Assembly: GCF_015040615.1 (NCBI RefSeq)
Contig: NZ_CP060402.1
Location: forward strand, 186,001-250,000
DNA from: Microbacterium sp. YJN-G
GTDB lineage: Bacteria > Actinomycetota > Actinomycetes > Actinomycetales > Microbacteriaceae
Direction: 5' to 3'
DNA length: 64,000 nucleotides
Below the pieces are notes generated by a model that did no database searches, was not told the DNA's origin, and worked only from the letters and a program-made list of their open reading frames with translations. Made by a program: the position numbers and the translations under genes. Shown here piece after piece: positions 17,401 through 25,151 of the stretch; within the stretch, counting starts at the first letter, position 1; every line of letters starts with the position of its first letter.

Positions 17401-17934
17401 TCGACCGTGCTGACCCTCATCGTGCTGCCCACGCTCTACAACCTCGTCGAGGGGGCGAAGGAGCGGCGGGCCGCCCGTCGCGCTGCGCGCCAGGGCGGTG
17501 CGGGGACGGATGGTCCGGATGCCGGTGGCGACGGGCCCGGTGGTGGACCGGATGGCGGCGGTGGTGCTGGTGGGCCGTCGGCCGCGGCCGCGCTCGCCGC
17601 GGGACCGGCACTGGTCGGGGTCGGGTCGGTCGGCGCGGAAGCCGCGCGCTCGGGGGCCGATGCCTCGGCGCCCGGCGGTGACTCCGGCTCGCCGACGGCG
17701 GTCGTGGATGCCGGTGCGATCGCGCCGCTGCATCCGGCCGCGACGTTGGTCACCGACCCTCACGACGGGCGCGCGGATCCGATGCTCGCCGCGGCGGCAG
17801 CCGCTGCAGCGGCAGCATCGGCCGCTGCGGCCGCGGCAACGGCCATCGTGCAGGCCGCCGCAGCATCCGAGCGTCACCCGACGCGGCGCGAGCTGCGTTC
17901 GCGCGGCCTCCCTACGGCGAACCAGGTCGACTGA
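14434..17934 (+). CDS. RND efflux transporter permease (AcrB/SwrC-like) with long tail
   Basis: A 1,166-residue HAE-type RND exporter: TM1 at residues 10-30, periplasmic-type porter domains, TM2-6, and the TM4 proton-relay pair in TIAIGRVVDDSIVVIEN (residues ~389-405). The second half repeats the plan. No membrane-fusion or outer-membrane partner is nearby, as in Gram-positive SwrC-type pumps. After residue ~1,010 there is a cytoplasmic tail of ~155 residues: Gly/Asp/Pro-rich, then a poly-Ala stretch, ending with HPTRRELRSRG. The GTG start at 14434 follows the TetR stop by 10 nt. Substrate unknown. Confidence 0.9.
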   Translation: MSNLSVLSLRNRALIALITIVAAVFGGLALNNLKQELIPSLELPALVVMTSYPGASPDVVENDVSTPIETAIQGVPGLESTSATSTTNASIVQAMFTYGTDLATAEQKMQQAINRISGQLPEDVSPQVLSVSIDDFPVIQIAVTGLGDGENAQAELESVVIPEIEDVDGVNAAQLVGGVGQRVTITPDAAKLAAAGVPGTQAISQALAQNGILFPGGDITEGDETLTVQTGAKITSGDEIAALPLVGTDVTIGDVATVAQESDPVTSISRVDGKDALSIAVTKLPAANTVEVSQGVLAVLDDLRETFPDAEFTVIFDQAPFIQQSIETLATEGLLGLAFAVIVILVFLLSIRSTLVTAISIPTSVLVTFIGLQAFGYSLNVLTLGALTIAIGRVVDDSIVVIENIKRHYVQGADKMRAIILAVREVAAAITASTITTVAVFLPIVFVGDMVGELFRPFAMTVTIAMTASLLVALTIVPVLAYWFLRPGKPLLDAEGRTIDPEHPDAPPTPLQRAYRPILGWTLKHSATTVVLAILVLAGTLAAAPLMKVNFLSDSGQNTMTVTQDLGPTASLQAKADAAVEVEEALSQLDGLEHVQASIGSSGSALRDAFSGGAGITYSILTEEGVDQEKLRADVQDALDEIEDAGELNVASSGGFGSTDIEITVTAPDAEALQQATTDLVAELEGRDGIGKVTDNLAASLPYIGVVVDREAAAARGLSEVAVGQLVSSTMRPQQLGSVEIDGTALTVYLAASEPPATVDALRELVIPTAAGPIRLADVATVEQRQGPTSISTEQGRRTATVTVPPASDDLAVATASANAALDAVDLPDGARAEIGGVAQQQADSFSQLGLAMLAAILIVYVVMVATFKSLRQPLLLLVSVPFAATGAILLQIATGVPLGVASLIGVLMLIGIVVTNAIVLVDLVNQYREKGLSTPEAVMAGGEKRLRPILMTALATIFALTPMALGITGHGGFISQPLAIVVIGGLVSSTVLTLIVLPTLYNLVEGAKERRAARRAARQGGAGTDGPDAGGDGPGGGPDGGGGAGGPSAAAALAAGPALVGVGSVGAEAARSGADASAPGGDSGSPTAVVDAGAIAPLHPAATLVTDPHDGRADPMLAAAAAAAAAASAAAAAATAIVQAAAASERHPTRRELRSRGLPTANQVD

Positions 17935-17948
17935 TCGCGCCGGTCAGG

Positions 17949-18866
17949 TCAGGAGAAGCGGATGCCCCACTCGAGCGTCCATGACTCGTCCTGAGCGAGG
18001 TGGCGCAGCCCGCGCCCGGAGTTGAACGCCTCGGCGGGTGCCGTCATCGGCTCAATCGCCACCACGAGCGGCCGGCCGGGGTAGCGGTCGGTCGTGAACG
18101 CCTGCACGAACGTGAGACCCGCGCCCTGCTGCAAGGTGACGGTGCGTCCGTCGGGGGCGGTCAGGGTCGAGCGGACCATGCCGTCGGCATCACGGTGCAG
18201 GTTCGCGAAGCCGGTGTCGAGCTGCAACTCGCCCAGGCGGCGTCCCTCACGCAGGTCGGTGCCGGATGACACCGGCGACTCGCCGATCGGCAGCATCCGC
18301 TCATCGGTCTCGAAGTAGGTCTCGGCGGGGATGCGCAGCACGAGATCGCGCGCGTCGACGTCGCCGATCGTGAGGAACGGATGCGTGCCCAGCGCGACCG
18401 CCGCCGGCTGCGCCGAGCGGTTGGTCAGGGTGTGGACGACGTCGATGCCGGCATCCGTCAGCGTGTACCGCACGGTCATCTCGACGAGGTAGGGGTAGCC
18501 GGTCTGCGGGACGATGGCCGCCGCCAGCGTGACCGCAGCCTCCGTCCGCTCCACGATCTCGTACGCGGTGAACCGCAGCAGACCGTGGCTGGCATTGCGA
18601 AACTTCGGTTCGGTGATCGCCAGCGCACGCGTGGTCTCGCCGTCCTGCCAGACGCCATCGCGGATGCGGTTCGGCCAGGGCGCGAGCACAGCACCCGAGC
18701 ACAGCGGGGTGGGCTCATCCTCCGGATAGGGCGGCACGATCTCGACGCCGCCGACGGTGAGGTGGCGCAGAGAGGCGCCGACCTGCGCGATCTGCGCGGT
18801 CACGTCGCCGCGGCGCAGGTGGATCTGGATGCCGGTGGGGGAGCGGGACGTCTCGTCAGAGGGCAT
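17949..18866 (-). CDS. Aldose 1-epimerase family protein
   Basis: A 305-residue galactose-mutarotase-fold protein that interconverts sugar anomers. Visible active-site regions are the substrate His in NASHGLLRF (~residue 92), the catalytic His in ALGTHPFLTIGD (~residue 168) and the general-base Glu in VAIEPMTAPAEAFN (~residue 272). The start is ATG 18866, with TACGAT 6 nt upstream on this strand. The open frame continues far beyond, but that is the antisense of the helicase gene. It may belong to the YeaD-like hexose-6-phosphate subgroup; substrate undetermined. Confidence 0.92.
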   Translation of the reverse strand: MPSDETSRSPTGIQIHLRRGDVTAQIAQVGASLRHLTVGGVEIVPPYPEDEPTPLCSGAVLAPWPNRIRDGVWQDGETTRALAITEPKFRNASHGLLRFTAYEIVERTEAAVTLAAAIVPQTGYPYLVEMTVRYTLTDAGIDVVHTLTNRSAQPAAVALGTHPFLTIGDVDARDLVLRIPAETYFETDERMLPIGESPVSSGTDLREGRRLGELQLDTGFANLHRDADGMVRSTLTAPDGRTVTLQQGAGLTFVQAFTTDRYPGRPLVVAIEPMTAPAEAFNSGRGLRHLAQDESWTLEWGIRFS

Positions 18867-18924
18867 GTCGCCATCGTACGGCGGCACCGCCAGGTGCGGA
18901 GGGCGGGTTCCCAGGGTGGACCGG

Positions 18925-19133
18925 TAGACTCGGGCGGTCGGCTTCGAGCACCCGCTTCGCGCGGGGCCTTTCGAGGGTGCAGCCCTCCTTGTGAGCTCAG
19001 GGGCCGATGGTTCATCAACCATCACATGAATGGCCCCGGCCGACGGATGCCCGGGTATGTCCGCCGTGCGCTGACTCTGCGCGCACGGGGCGGACGCTGT
19101 TCTCGTGTCAGAGACAGTGAGGAAACACCCACC
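18925..19133 (+). promoter_or_regulatory. Structured leader of the DEAD-box helicase gene
   Basis: A TAGACT -10 candidate (18925-18930) would give a leader of about 200 nt. It contains hairpins: GAGGGTGCAGCCCTC near 18973-18990, a GATGGTT...AACCATC element around 19006-19025, and a strong stem at 19059-19095 pairing GTCCGCC and GTGCGC with GCGCAC and GGCGGAC, 38 nt before the ATG. Long structured leaders are common on cold-induced helicase genes elsewhere; here control is inferred only. Confidence 0.5.
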
Positions 19134-21419
19134 ATGCCTAAGAACGGCAAGCCCAAGGGCGGACGTCCGTCCCGCAACTTCGAGCCGCGATACGCGAAGA
19201 AGACGTCGTTCCACGACCGTCACGCGGGTTCGCGGTTCGGCCGCGACGAAGAGCGCCGGTCCGACGACCGGCGAGCGGATGCCGGCCAGCGTCGCACCGC
19301 CGACCGCCGCCCCGGCAGCATCAGCCCGAAGCACCGCGGCTACCGCGCCGCCGAGACCGGCGGGTCTGCACCCAAGCGCCGCTGGACCGAGCAGGAGCAC
19401 GCGGGTCGCGACGAGGCCCGCTCGATCCGCAACCGCGCCGAGTCCGGTCGCCGCGAAGCGCCGCACAACCGTGACGACCGCGATGACCGCCGTTTCGGTG
19501 AGCGTCGCTTCAGCGACCGCGGCTTCGCCGGGCGGGATCTGGCCGGGCGGGGCGAGCGTCGCTTCGACGACCGCCCGCGCCGCGACGACCGTGCCGGCGG
19601 ACGCGGCGGGTTCGACCGCACCGAGCGTCCGCGGTTCGAGCGCGACGACCGCCAGCGATTCGATCGTGACGACCGCCAGCGCGGGGACCGTCCGCGTTTC
19701 GATCGCGATGACCGTGGCGGACGCGGCGGGTTCGACCGTCGGGATGAGCGTCCGCGCTTCCAGCGCGATGACCGCCAGCGCGGCGACCGTCCCCGCTTCG
19801 AGCGCAATGACCGCGGCGGACGCGGTGGCTTCGACCGCGACCGTCAGGGCGGTTTCGACCGTGCCGAGCGCCGCGATGACCGTCCGCGCTTCGATCGGAA
19901 CGAGCGGAGTGAGCGTCCGCGGTTCGACCGCGATGACCGCCCGTCCCGCGGCTTCGACCGACGCGATGAGCGTCCGGCTCGTGATGACCGTCCACGGTTC
20001 GACCGTGATGACCGTCCGCGTCGCGACGACCGTCCTCGGTTCGACCGCGACGACCGCCCCGCGCGCCCCGCGCGCGATGACCGTCCGCGCCGCGAGGATC
20101 GTCCCAGCCGCAGCGACTGGAACCGCACTCCCGCAGCCGCAGGCCACCAGGCCGACGACGTGGTGCACGAGCGCCTCGAGGCGCAGGCCGTGCAGGCGAC
20201 CGAGGTCGCGGATGTCACCTTCGGCGACCTGGGCCTCGGCTCGAACATCGTCGAGATCCTGAAGAACCTGGGTGCGGAGTCGCCGTTCCCGATCCAGGCC
20301 GCGACCATCCCGTCGATCCTCGAGGGACGCGACGTGCTGGGCCGTGGTCGCACCGGTTCGGGGAAGACGATCGCCTTCGGCGCTCCGCTGGTCGAGAGCA
20401 TCCTGCTGTCGCAGAAGGGCAAGCGTCGCGAGATCGGCCGCAAGCCGCGCGCGATCATCCTCGCGCCGACCCGCGAGCTGGCGCTGCAGATCGACCGCAC
20501 CGTCCAGCCCATCGCCCGCAGCGTCGGCCTGTTCACCACCCAGATCTACGGCGGTGTGCCCCAGGCGCGCCAGGTGGGTGCGCTGAAGAAGGGCGTCGAC
20601 ATCGTGATCGGCACGCCGGGCCGCATCGAAGACCTCATGGAACAGCGCAAGCTCGACCTCTCCGAGGTGCGCATCGCCGTGCTCGACGAGGCCGACCACA
20701 TGACCGAGCTCGGCTTCGTCGAGCCCGTGCAGCGCATCCTCCGCGCCACCGGCACAGCCCTCGCCGACCGCGAAGCCAGCCAGAAGCTGCTGTTCTCGGC
20801 GACGCTCGACCGCGAGGTCGCCTCGCTGGTCGACGAGTTCCTGGTCGACCCGGCGGTCTACGAGGTCGCAGGCGAGGACCAGCAGTCCAGCACGATCGAG
20901 CACCGCGTGCTCGTGATCGAGCACCGCGACAAGGCCGAGGTGCTCACCTCGCTCGTCGACCGAGAGGGCCAGACCCTCGTCTTCGCCCGCACCCGCGCCT
21001 ACGCCGAGATGCTCGCCGAGCAGTTCGAAGACGCCGGCATCGCGGCGGTCTCGCTGCACGGCGACCTGAACCAGGCCAAGCGCATCCGCAACCTGCAGAA
21101 GCTCACCTCGGGCAAGGTGCAGGTGCTCGTCGCGACGGATGTCGCCGCCCGCGGCATCCATGTCGATGACATCGATCTGGTCGTGCAGGCCGACGCTCCC
21201 GACGAGTACAAGACGTACCTGCACCGTGCCGGCCGCACCGGCCGTGCCGGGCGCTCGGGTCGGGTGGTCACCCTGATCACCCGCCACCGTCGCCGCCGCA
21301 TGGAGGACCTGCTCGACCGTGCCGAGATCGAGGCGCCGTTCGAGAGCGCCCAGCCCGGCGACGACGTGATCGAGGAGATCACCGGACGGATGCCGTCGGA
21401 GGCCGAGCTGACCTCCTGA
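19134..21419 (+). CDS. DEAD-box RNA helicase with long Arg/Asp-rich N-terminus
   Basis: A 761-residue protein. Residues ~350-720 are the helicase core: Q-motif FPIQAATIPS, Walker A GRTGSGKT (Lys411), PTRELALQI, DEAD in VLDEADHMTELG, SAT, and HRAGRTGRAG. Residues 1-~330 are a low-complexity extension dominated by DDRPRFDRDD- and GGRGGFDR-like units, so RGG-type and charge-patterned RNA-binding sequence precedes the core; most bacterial relatives carry such tails at the C-terminus. It probably remodels structured RNA or ribosome precursors and may drive condensates. The ATG at 19134 follows GTGAGGA; a structured leader precedes it. Confidence 0.92.
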   Translation: MPKNGKPKGGRPSRNFEPRYAKKTSFHDRHAGSRFGRDEERRSDDRRADAGQRRTADRRPGSISPKHRGYRAAETGGSAPKRRWTEQEHAGRDEARSIRNRAESGRREAPHNRDDRDDRRFGERRFSDRGFAGRDLAGRGERRFDDRPRRDDRAGGRGGFDRTERPRFERDDRQRFDRDDRQRGDRPRFDRDDRGGRGGFDRRDERPRFQRDDRQRGDRPRFERNDRGGRGGFDRDRQGGFDRAERRDDRPRFDRNERSERPRFDRDDRPSRGFDRRDERPARDDRPRFDRDDRPRRDDRPRFDRDDRPARPARDDRPRREDRPSRSDWNRTPAAAGHQADDVVHERLEAQAVQATEVADVTFGDLGLGSNIVEILKNLGAESPFPIQAATIPSILEGRDVLGRGRTGSGKTIAFGAPLVESILLSQKGKRREIGRKPRAIILAPTRELALQIDRTVQPIARSVGLFTTQIYGGVPQARQVGALKKGVDIVIGTPGRIEDLMEQRKLDLSEVRIAVLDEADHMTELGFVEPVQRILRATGTALADREASQKLLFSATLDREVASLVDEFLVDPAVYEVAGEDQQSSTIEHRVLVIEHRDKAEVLTSLVDREGQTLVFARTRAYAEMLAEQFEDAGIAAVSLHGDLNQAKRIRNLQKLTSGKVQVLVATDVAARGIHVDDIDLVVQADAPDEYKTYLHRAGRTGRAGRSGRVVTLITRHRRRRMEDLLDRAEIEAPFESAQPGDDVIEEITGRMPSEAELTS

Positions 21420-21446
21420 TCGAGGTCGCGCCGCGATTCCGCAAAG

Positions 21447-21484
21447 GCGCCCCTGCCGAGCCCGCCCGGGCCCGGCAGGGGCGC
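21447..21484 (+). terminator. Terminator hairpin after the helicase gene
   Basis: GCGCCCCTGCCG (21447-21458) pairs perfectly with CGGCAGGGGCGC (21473-21484), 28 nt after the helicase stop. The stem is 12 bp of nearly pure G/C; only a short TTC follows. Confidence 0.8.
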
Positions 21485-21542
21485 TTCGCATGAGGGTCCC
21501 CCGAGTTGCGGCCGTCGGGCGGGCCCGGCCTAGGCTGATCGC

Positions 21543-21728
21543 ATGGAATGGGAGCAGGCAGCGTCGATCGGCAGCGCCGCATGGGTGTCGATCGCCCTTC
21601 TCACGGCCGCGGTGGCCGGAATGCAGGGCCGCGGCAAGCTGTGGTGGTTCTTCATCACGATGATCTTCGGCCCGCTCGCGCTGTTCTTCCTGGCCATCTG
21701 GACGGAGCCGCTCAAGAAGCAGGAGTGA
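21543..21728 (+). CDS. Small two-segment membrane protein, 61 aa
   Basis: The protein has two hydrophobic stretches (WVSIALLTAAVAGM, and LWWFFITMIFGPLALFFLAIW) separated by the basic loop QGRGK, and a charged end (EPLKKQE). A TAGGCT -10 at 21531-21536 lies 6 nt before the ATG, so it appears expressed as a leaderless message. I do not recognise the family; tiny proteins of this type are common in actinobacteria. It is convergent with the radical SAM gene, 23 nt away. Confidence 0.75.
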   Translation: MEWEQAASIGSAAWVSIALLTAAVAGMQGRGKLWWFFITMIFGPLALFFLAIWTEPLKKQE

Positions 21729-21751
21729 GTGCGGCTCGCCGCACCTGGATG

Positions 21752-23293
21752 TCAGAAGAGCATTGCCGCAGCCTCGGGCTTCGGAGCGGATGCCGCCGGC
21801 GGGCGCATGCGTTCGCGCATGATCCCGCGCATGCGGTCGTGGTCCTCCTCGGTCTGCGTCTGCAGTCCGTGCATCCGGATGAGCGGGCGCATGCGCCGCG
21901 CCAACCACTGCCGGTACGCCTTCGGTGCCTCGGCCGCGACACCCGGGTACAGGCCGCGGTACGACGACATCAGCTCCGGATGCTCACGGTGCAGCCACTG
22001 GAAGAACCACGGCTTCACACCCACGCGCAGATGCAGCGCACCGTACACGGCGTGATCGGCCCCGGCTTCCTTGATGCGGCGCAGCGCCTCATCGATCGCC
22101 GTCACCGAGTCGGTGAGGTGAGGCAGCACCGGCATGAGGAAGACGCCGACGCGGAAGCCGGCATCCGTCAGCGCTCGCACGGTGTCGAGCCGCGCCTGCG
22201 TGGTCGGCGTACCCGGCTCGATCGCGTGCTGCAGGGCGTCGTCGTACATCGCGATCGACATCTGCACGTCGATCGGCACCTGCTTCGCGGCCTCGACCAG
22301 GAGCGGGATGTCCCGGCGGATCAGCGTTCCCTTGGTGAGGATCGACATGGGCGTGCCGGAGTCGGCCAGGGCGCGGATGATCCCCGGCATGAGCCGGTAC
22401 CGCCCCTCGGCGCGCTGGTACGGGTCGGTGTTCGTGCCGAGTGCCACGGTCTCGCGCTGCCACGAGCCGCGCCGCAGCTCGCGCTGCAGCACCTCGACCA
22501 CGTTCGTCTTGACGACGATCTGCGAATCGAAGTCCGCACCGCCGTCGAGATCCAGGTACTCGTGCGTGCCGCGAGCGAAGCAGTTGTGGCTGATGACGCC
22601 GTTCGCCACGAAGTCTCCGGTGCCGGTGGTGATGTCGACGAGCTCACGGACCCCCGGCAGGGGCTCGATGCTCACGACCCGCAGATCGGCTACCGATTTC
22701 ACCGCGACACCCTCGATGCCGTCCTCGGCCACGTCGAGCGATCGGGGGAGCATCCCGCTCCCGAATCCCATGAGTCGGTTGTTCAGCGTGAGGTGAGGTC
22801 GCTGGCCTTCGTGAGCGTCAGCGACGTGCTTCCAGCCACGATCCGTGAGGAACCGGTGGTCGCCGCTTGCGATCAGCTCCGTGCCGTCGGCGAGTGTGAC
22901 GCGGAATGCCGCCTTCCGAGTCGACCATTTCGCTTCGATCCGGGTCCGCACGTATCGGCGGTAGGAACCGTGACGCTCGGTGCCGATGATCTCGTCGCCG
23001 ATCTCGAGATCGCTCAGCGGTCGCTGCCGGCCGTCAGCGCAGAGGACGAGAGTGTTCGGATCCAGGCAATAGACGCAGGCATGACTGCATCCGCGGTAGG
23101 GGTTGACGGTCCACCGGAACGGCATGCGCGAGGCGCCGGGCACGGAGTTCAGCGCCGATTTGGCGAGCACCTCGTGGAACGTCATCCCGGCGAATTCCGG
23201 CGTCGTGACCGACTGCACGATCCCGGTGCGGTTCTCGAGGCCCGGCAACGCGTCACCGTCCACGTCTTCGATCGTCTGTCCCTGCCACCGCAT
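21752..23293 (-). CDS. Rv2578c-family radical SAM protein containing an intein
   Basis: A 513-residue precursor. The extein has the Rv2578c/spore-lyase-like radical SAM pattern NPYRGCSHACVY-C with cluster Cys69 and Cys73; the third cluster Cys position is interrupted by a 162-residue intein (residues 76-237). Splicing joins VY to the following CFARG, rebuilding CxxxCxxC. Later extein motifs include TNTDPYQRAEG and SILTKGTLIRRDIPLL. The start ATG 23293 is at the end of a TTGACA-17 bp-TCGAAT promoter with 6 nt to the codon (leaderless). A LexA-like box lies just upstream. Function unknown; DNA-repair-like roles are only a guess. Confidence 0.93.
   Translation of the reverse strand: MRWQGQTIEDVDGDALPGLENRTGIVQSVTTPEFAGMTFHEVLAKSALNSVPGASRMPFRWTVNPYRGCSHACVYCLDPNTLVLCADGRQRPLSDLEIGDEIIGTERHGSYRRYVRTRIEAKWSTRKAAFRVTLADGTELIASGDHRFLTDRGWKHVADAHEGQRPHLTLNNRLMGFGSGMLPRSLDVAEDGIEGVAVKSVADLRVVSIEPLPGVRELVDITTGTGDFVANGVISHNCFARGTHEYLDLDGGADFDSQIVVKTNVVEVLQRELRRGSWQRETVALGTNTDPYQRAEGRYRLMPGIIRALADSGTPMSILTKGTLIRRDIPLLVEAAKQVPIDVQMSIAMYDDALQHAIEPGTPTTQARLDTVRALTDAGFRVGVFLMPVLPHLTDSVTAIDEALRRIKEAGADHAVYGALHLRVGVKPWFFQWLHREHPELMSSYRGLYPGVAAEAPKAYRQWLARRMRPLIRMHGLQTQTEEDHDRMRGIMRERMRPPAASAPKPEAAAMLF
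22583..23068 (-). other. Mini-intein (162 aa) inside the radical SAM gene
   Basis: Block A starts with Cys1 (CLDPNTLVLCADGRQRPL), block B has the splicing His in IASGDHRFLT, and the end shows block F/G features (TGDFVANGVISHN) before a Cys +1 residue. At 162 residues it lacks a homing endonuclease domain. It sits exactly at the third Fe-S ligand, so the host enzyme is inactive until splicing. Confidence 0.93.
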
Positions 23294-23335
23294 CCCTTCA
23301 TTCGAACAAAAGAACGAGCATATGTCAACACTTGG

Positions 23336-23351
23336 TCGAACGCGTGTTCGC
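23336..23351. promoter_or_regulatory. Putative LexA (SOS) box
   Basis: TCGAACGCGTGTTCGC fits the actinobacterial/Bacillus-type SOS box CGAAC-N4-GTTCG with perfect 5-nt arms. It lies in the divergent control region of the radical SAM gene (8 bp upstream of its TTGACA) and the carboxypeptidase gene. Confidence 0.7.
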
Positions 23352-23394
23352 CCGGCGTGGTGCATCGCGGTTCTGCGGGTGTGACAATGGAACG

Positions 23395-24315
23395 ATGAGC
23401 GCCACGCATTCCCGGCATGCGTCGCGTGCACCGCTCGCCGTCAGGATCGCCCTGCCGATCGGCGTGCTGTTCACCGCGATCGCCTCGCTGGCGACTCTCG
23501 CGGGTGTGATGGCGACACCGCCGTCACAGCTGCCGGCGCCGGTGGCGGCACTCAGCATCCCCGATATCGACGTCGCAGCGACACCGGCGGTCAACCCCTG
23601 CGTGGATGCCGCGGTGCGGACAGCCCTCGCCGCAGGCGACGACGCAGCGGTCGTGAAGGCCTTCGGCGGGGGAGAGGCGTTCCGCTCGGCAGTGGCGGTC
23701 GGCAATGCTCCGTGCATCTCGCTGGTCGACCCCGCACTCCAGTGGGTGGTCGTCAACAAGCTGAGGCGGCTGGAGCCCGCCGAGTTCACGCCGTCGGCGG
23801 TGACGGCATCCGCTCTGCGCGGCACCTCCGGTTCCGTCGAGATGCATCCGGCCGCAGCGGACGCGCTCGGCCGCATGGCGGCCGCAGCGCAGTCCGCGGG
23901 CGCCGGGGTGCTCGGGGTGAACAACGCTTACCGCTCGTACGGCCTGCAGGAGCTCACCTACTCGAGATTCGTGCGCTCCGAGGGGCGCGCGAGTGCGGAT
24001 GCCGGTTCGGCGCGGCCAGGTCACAGCGAACATCAGACCGGGCTCGCGGTCGACGTGGTGGCCTGTGCCAGTCGCTGCGGCTCGATCGGCCAGTTCGGCG
24101 GCACCCCGCAGAGTGACTGGGTCGCGCAGCACGCCTGGGAGTTCGGCTTCATCGTGCGCTACGAAGAGGGCGCGACTGCCAAGACCGGCTACATGCCCGA
24201 GCCCTGGCACCTGCGCTACATCGGCCCGGAACTCGCGGCGGCCTATCACCACGGCGGCTTCACGACGCTCGAGGACTTCTTCGGGCTTCCGCCCGCCCCG
24301 GACTACCCGCACTGA
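23395..24315 (+). CDS. D-Ala-D-Ala carboxypeptidase (M15/VanY family), membrane-anchored
   Basis: A 306-residue protein: basic start, one membrane segment (residues ~13-40), a linker, then an M15 peptidase domain. Zinc ligands are visible in HSEHQTGLAVDVV (His and Asp of SxHxxGxAxD, ~residues 205-215) and EPWHLRYIG (third His, ~residue 268). It should trim peptidoglycan stem peptides outside the membrane. The ATG 23395 has GACAAT 6 nt upstream; earlier in-frame codons overlap the LexA-like box. Confidence 0.9.
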   Translation: MSATHSRHASRAPLAVRIALPIGVLFTAIASLATLAGVMATPPSQLPAPVAALSIPDIDVAATPAVNPCVDAAVRTALAAGDDAAVVKAFGGGEAFRSAVAVGNAPCISLVDPALQWVVVNKLRRLEPAEFTPSAVTASALRGTSGSVEMHPAAADALGRMAAAAQSAGAGVLGVNNAYRSYGLQELTYSRFVRSEGRASADAGSARPGHSEHQTGLAVDVVACASRCGSIGQFGGTPQSDWVAQHAWEFGFIVRYEEGATAKTGYMPEPWHLRYIGPELAAAYHHGGFTTLEDFFGLPPAPDYPH

Positions 24316-24332
24316 GCCGAGCGGATGCCGTG

Positions 24333-24389
24333 CCGCTGACAAGCAGCCCTGCAGGCAGCGCCGACTGGATGCCGCGCCGCTGACAGCGG
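24333..24389. promoter_or_regulatory. Operator-like sites before the clpP-like pair
   Basis: CCGCTGACAGCGG (24377-24389) is a perfect inverted repeat around GAC, and a related CCGCTGACAAGC occurs at 24333-24344. Both share the core GCTGACA with the 19-bp palindrome in front of the nearby PopR-like regulator (26203-26221). Confidence 0.6.
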
Positions 24390-24445
24390 ATCCGCCGACG
24401 GCGGATGCCCGCGCCGTGCGCCCGGGACGTGCCGAGACTGGGGTC

Positions 24446-25150
24446 ATGACCGACTCACCGGCTCCCGTCCACTTCTCCGCCGAGGCGCGCAGAGCGCTGT
24501 ACCACCAGCGCGTGCTCGTGCTCGACGGCGAGCTCAATGACGACAACGGCACGCTGCTGATGACCCAGCTGGTCTCGCTCGCCGCCGAGAACGCCACCGC
24601 CGACATCGCGCTGTGGATCCATTCGCCGGGCGGCTCGGTGCCCGCGATGCTCGCCATCCGCGACCTCATGCGGCTGCTGCCCTGCGACGTGTCGACGCTC
24701 GCCCTCGGGCTCGCCTGCAGCGCCGGGCAGTTCCTGCTCTCGGCGGGAACGCCGGGCAAGCGCGCGGCTCTCGCGCACTCCCGGGTGCTGCTGCACCAGG
24801 GGTCGGCCGGCATCGGCGGATCGGCCGTCGAGATCGAGGCGCAGGCCGGCGATCTGCGCGACCTCCGCGACACGGTGCTCGGCCTGATCGCCGCCGACAC
24901 CGGCCAGCCGATCGAGCGCGTGTTCGAGGACTCGCTGCACGACCACTGGTACTCCGCGCCCGAGGCGCTGGAGTACGGCTTCATCGACCGGATCGTCGAC
25001 CACTTCGACCAGGTGCTGCCGGCGCGGCGACCGCGCATCGGCATCGGTCCGGACACCGAGATGCATCCGGATGCCGGCACACACCCGGATGCCGACACAG
25101 ACCCGGATGCCGTGACCGCCACGGCATCCGCTCCGCCGAAGGGAGCCTGA
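24446..25150 (+). CDS. ClpP-like protease subunit, catalytic
   Basis: A 234-residue ClpP-fold serine protease. The triad is intact: Ser92 in LACSAGQFLLSAG, His117 in HSRVLLHQG, and Asp in the IERVFEDSLHDHWYSAPEALEYGFID segment; the oxyanion/handle loop IHSPGGSV is present. The last ~30 residues are repeats of HPDAGTHPDADTDPD-type sequence and unlike ClpP. It is followed after one nucleotide by a second ClpP-like gene. The pair with a PopR-like regulator resembles clpP3-clpP4-popR of Streptomyces, so it is likely an accessory, inducible Clp proteolytic core. Confidence 0.9.
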   Translation: MTDSPAPVHFSAEARRALYHQRVLVLDGELNDDNGTLLMTQLVSLAAENATADIALWIHSPGGSVPAMLAIRDLMRLLPCDVSTLALGLACSAGQFLLSAGTPGKRAALAHSRVLLHQGSAGIGGSAVEIEAQAGDLRDLRDTVLGLIAADTGQPIERVFEDSLHDHWYSAPEALEYGFIDRIVDHFDQVLPARRPRIGIGPDTEMHPDAGTHPDADTDPDAVTATASAPPKGA

Positions 25151-25151
25151 C

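Noticed and set aside
17949..21908. Very long minus-strand open frame (over 1,300 codons) across the helicase gene
   Set aside because: Only its last 305 codons are a real gene (aldose epimerase); the rest is the antisense of Arg/Asp repeats in GC-rich DNA with low-complexity, protein-unlike sequence.
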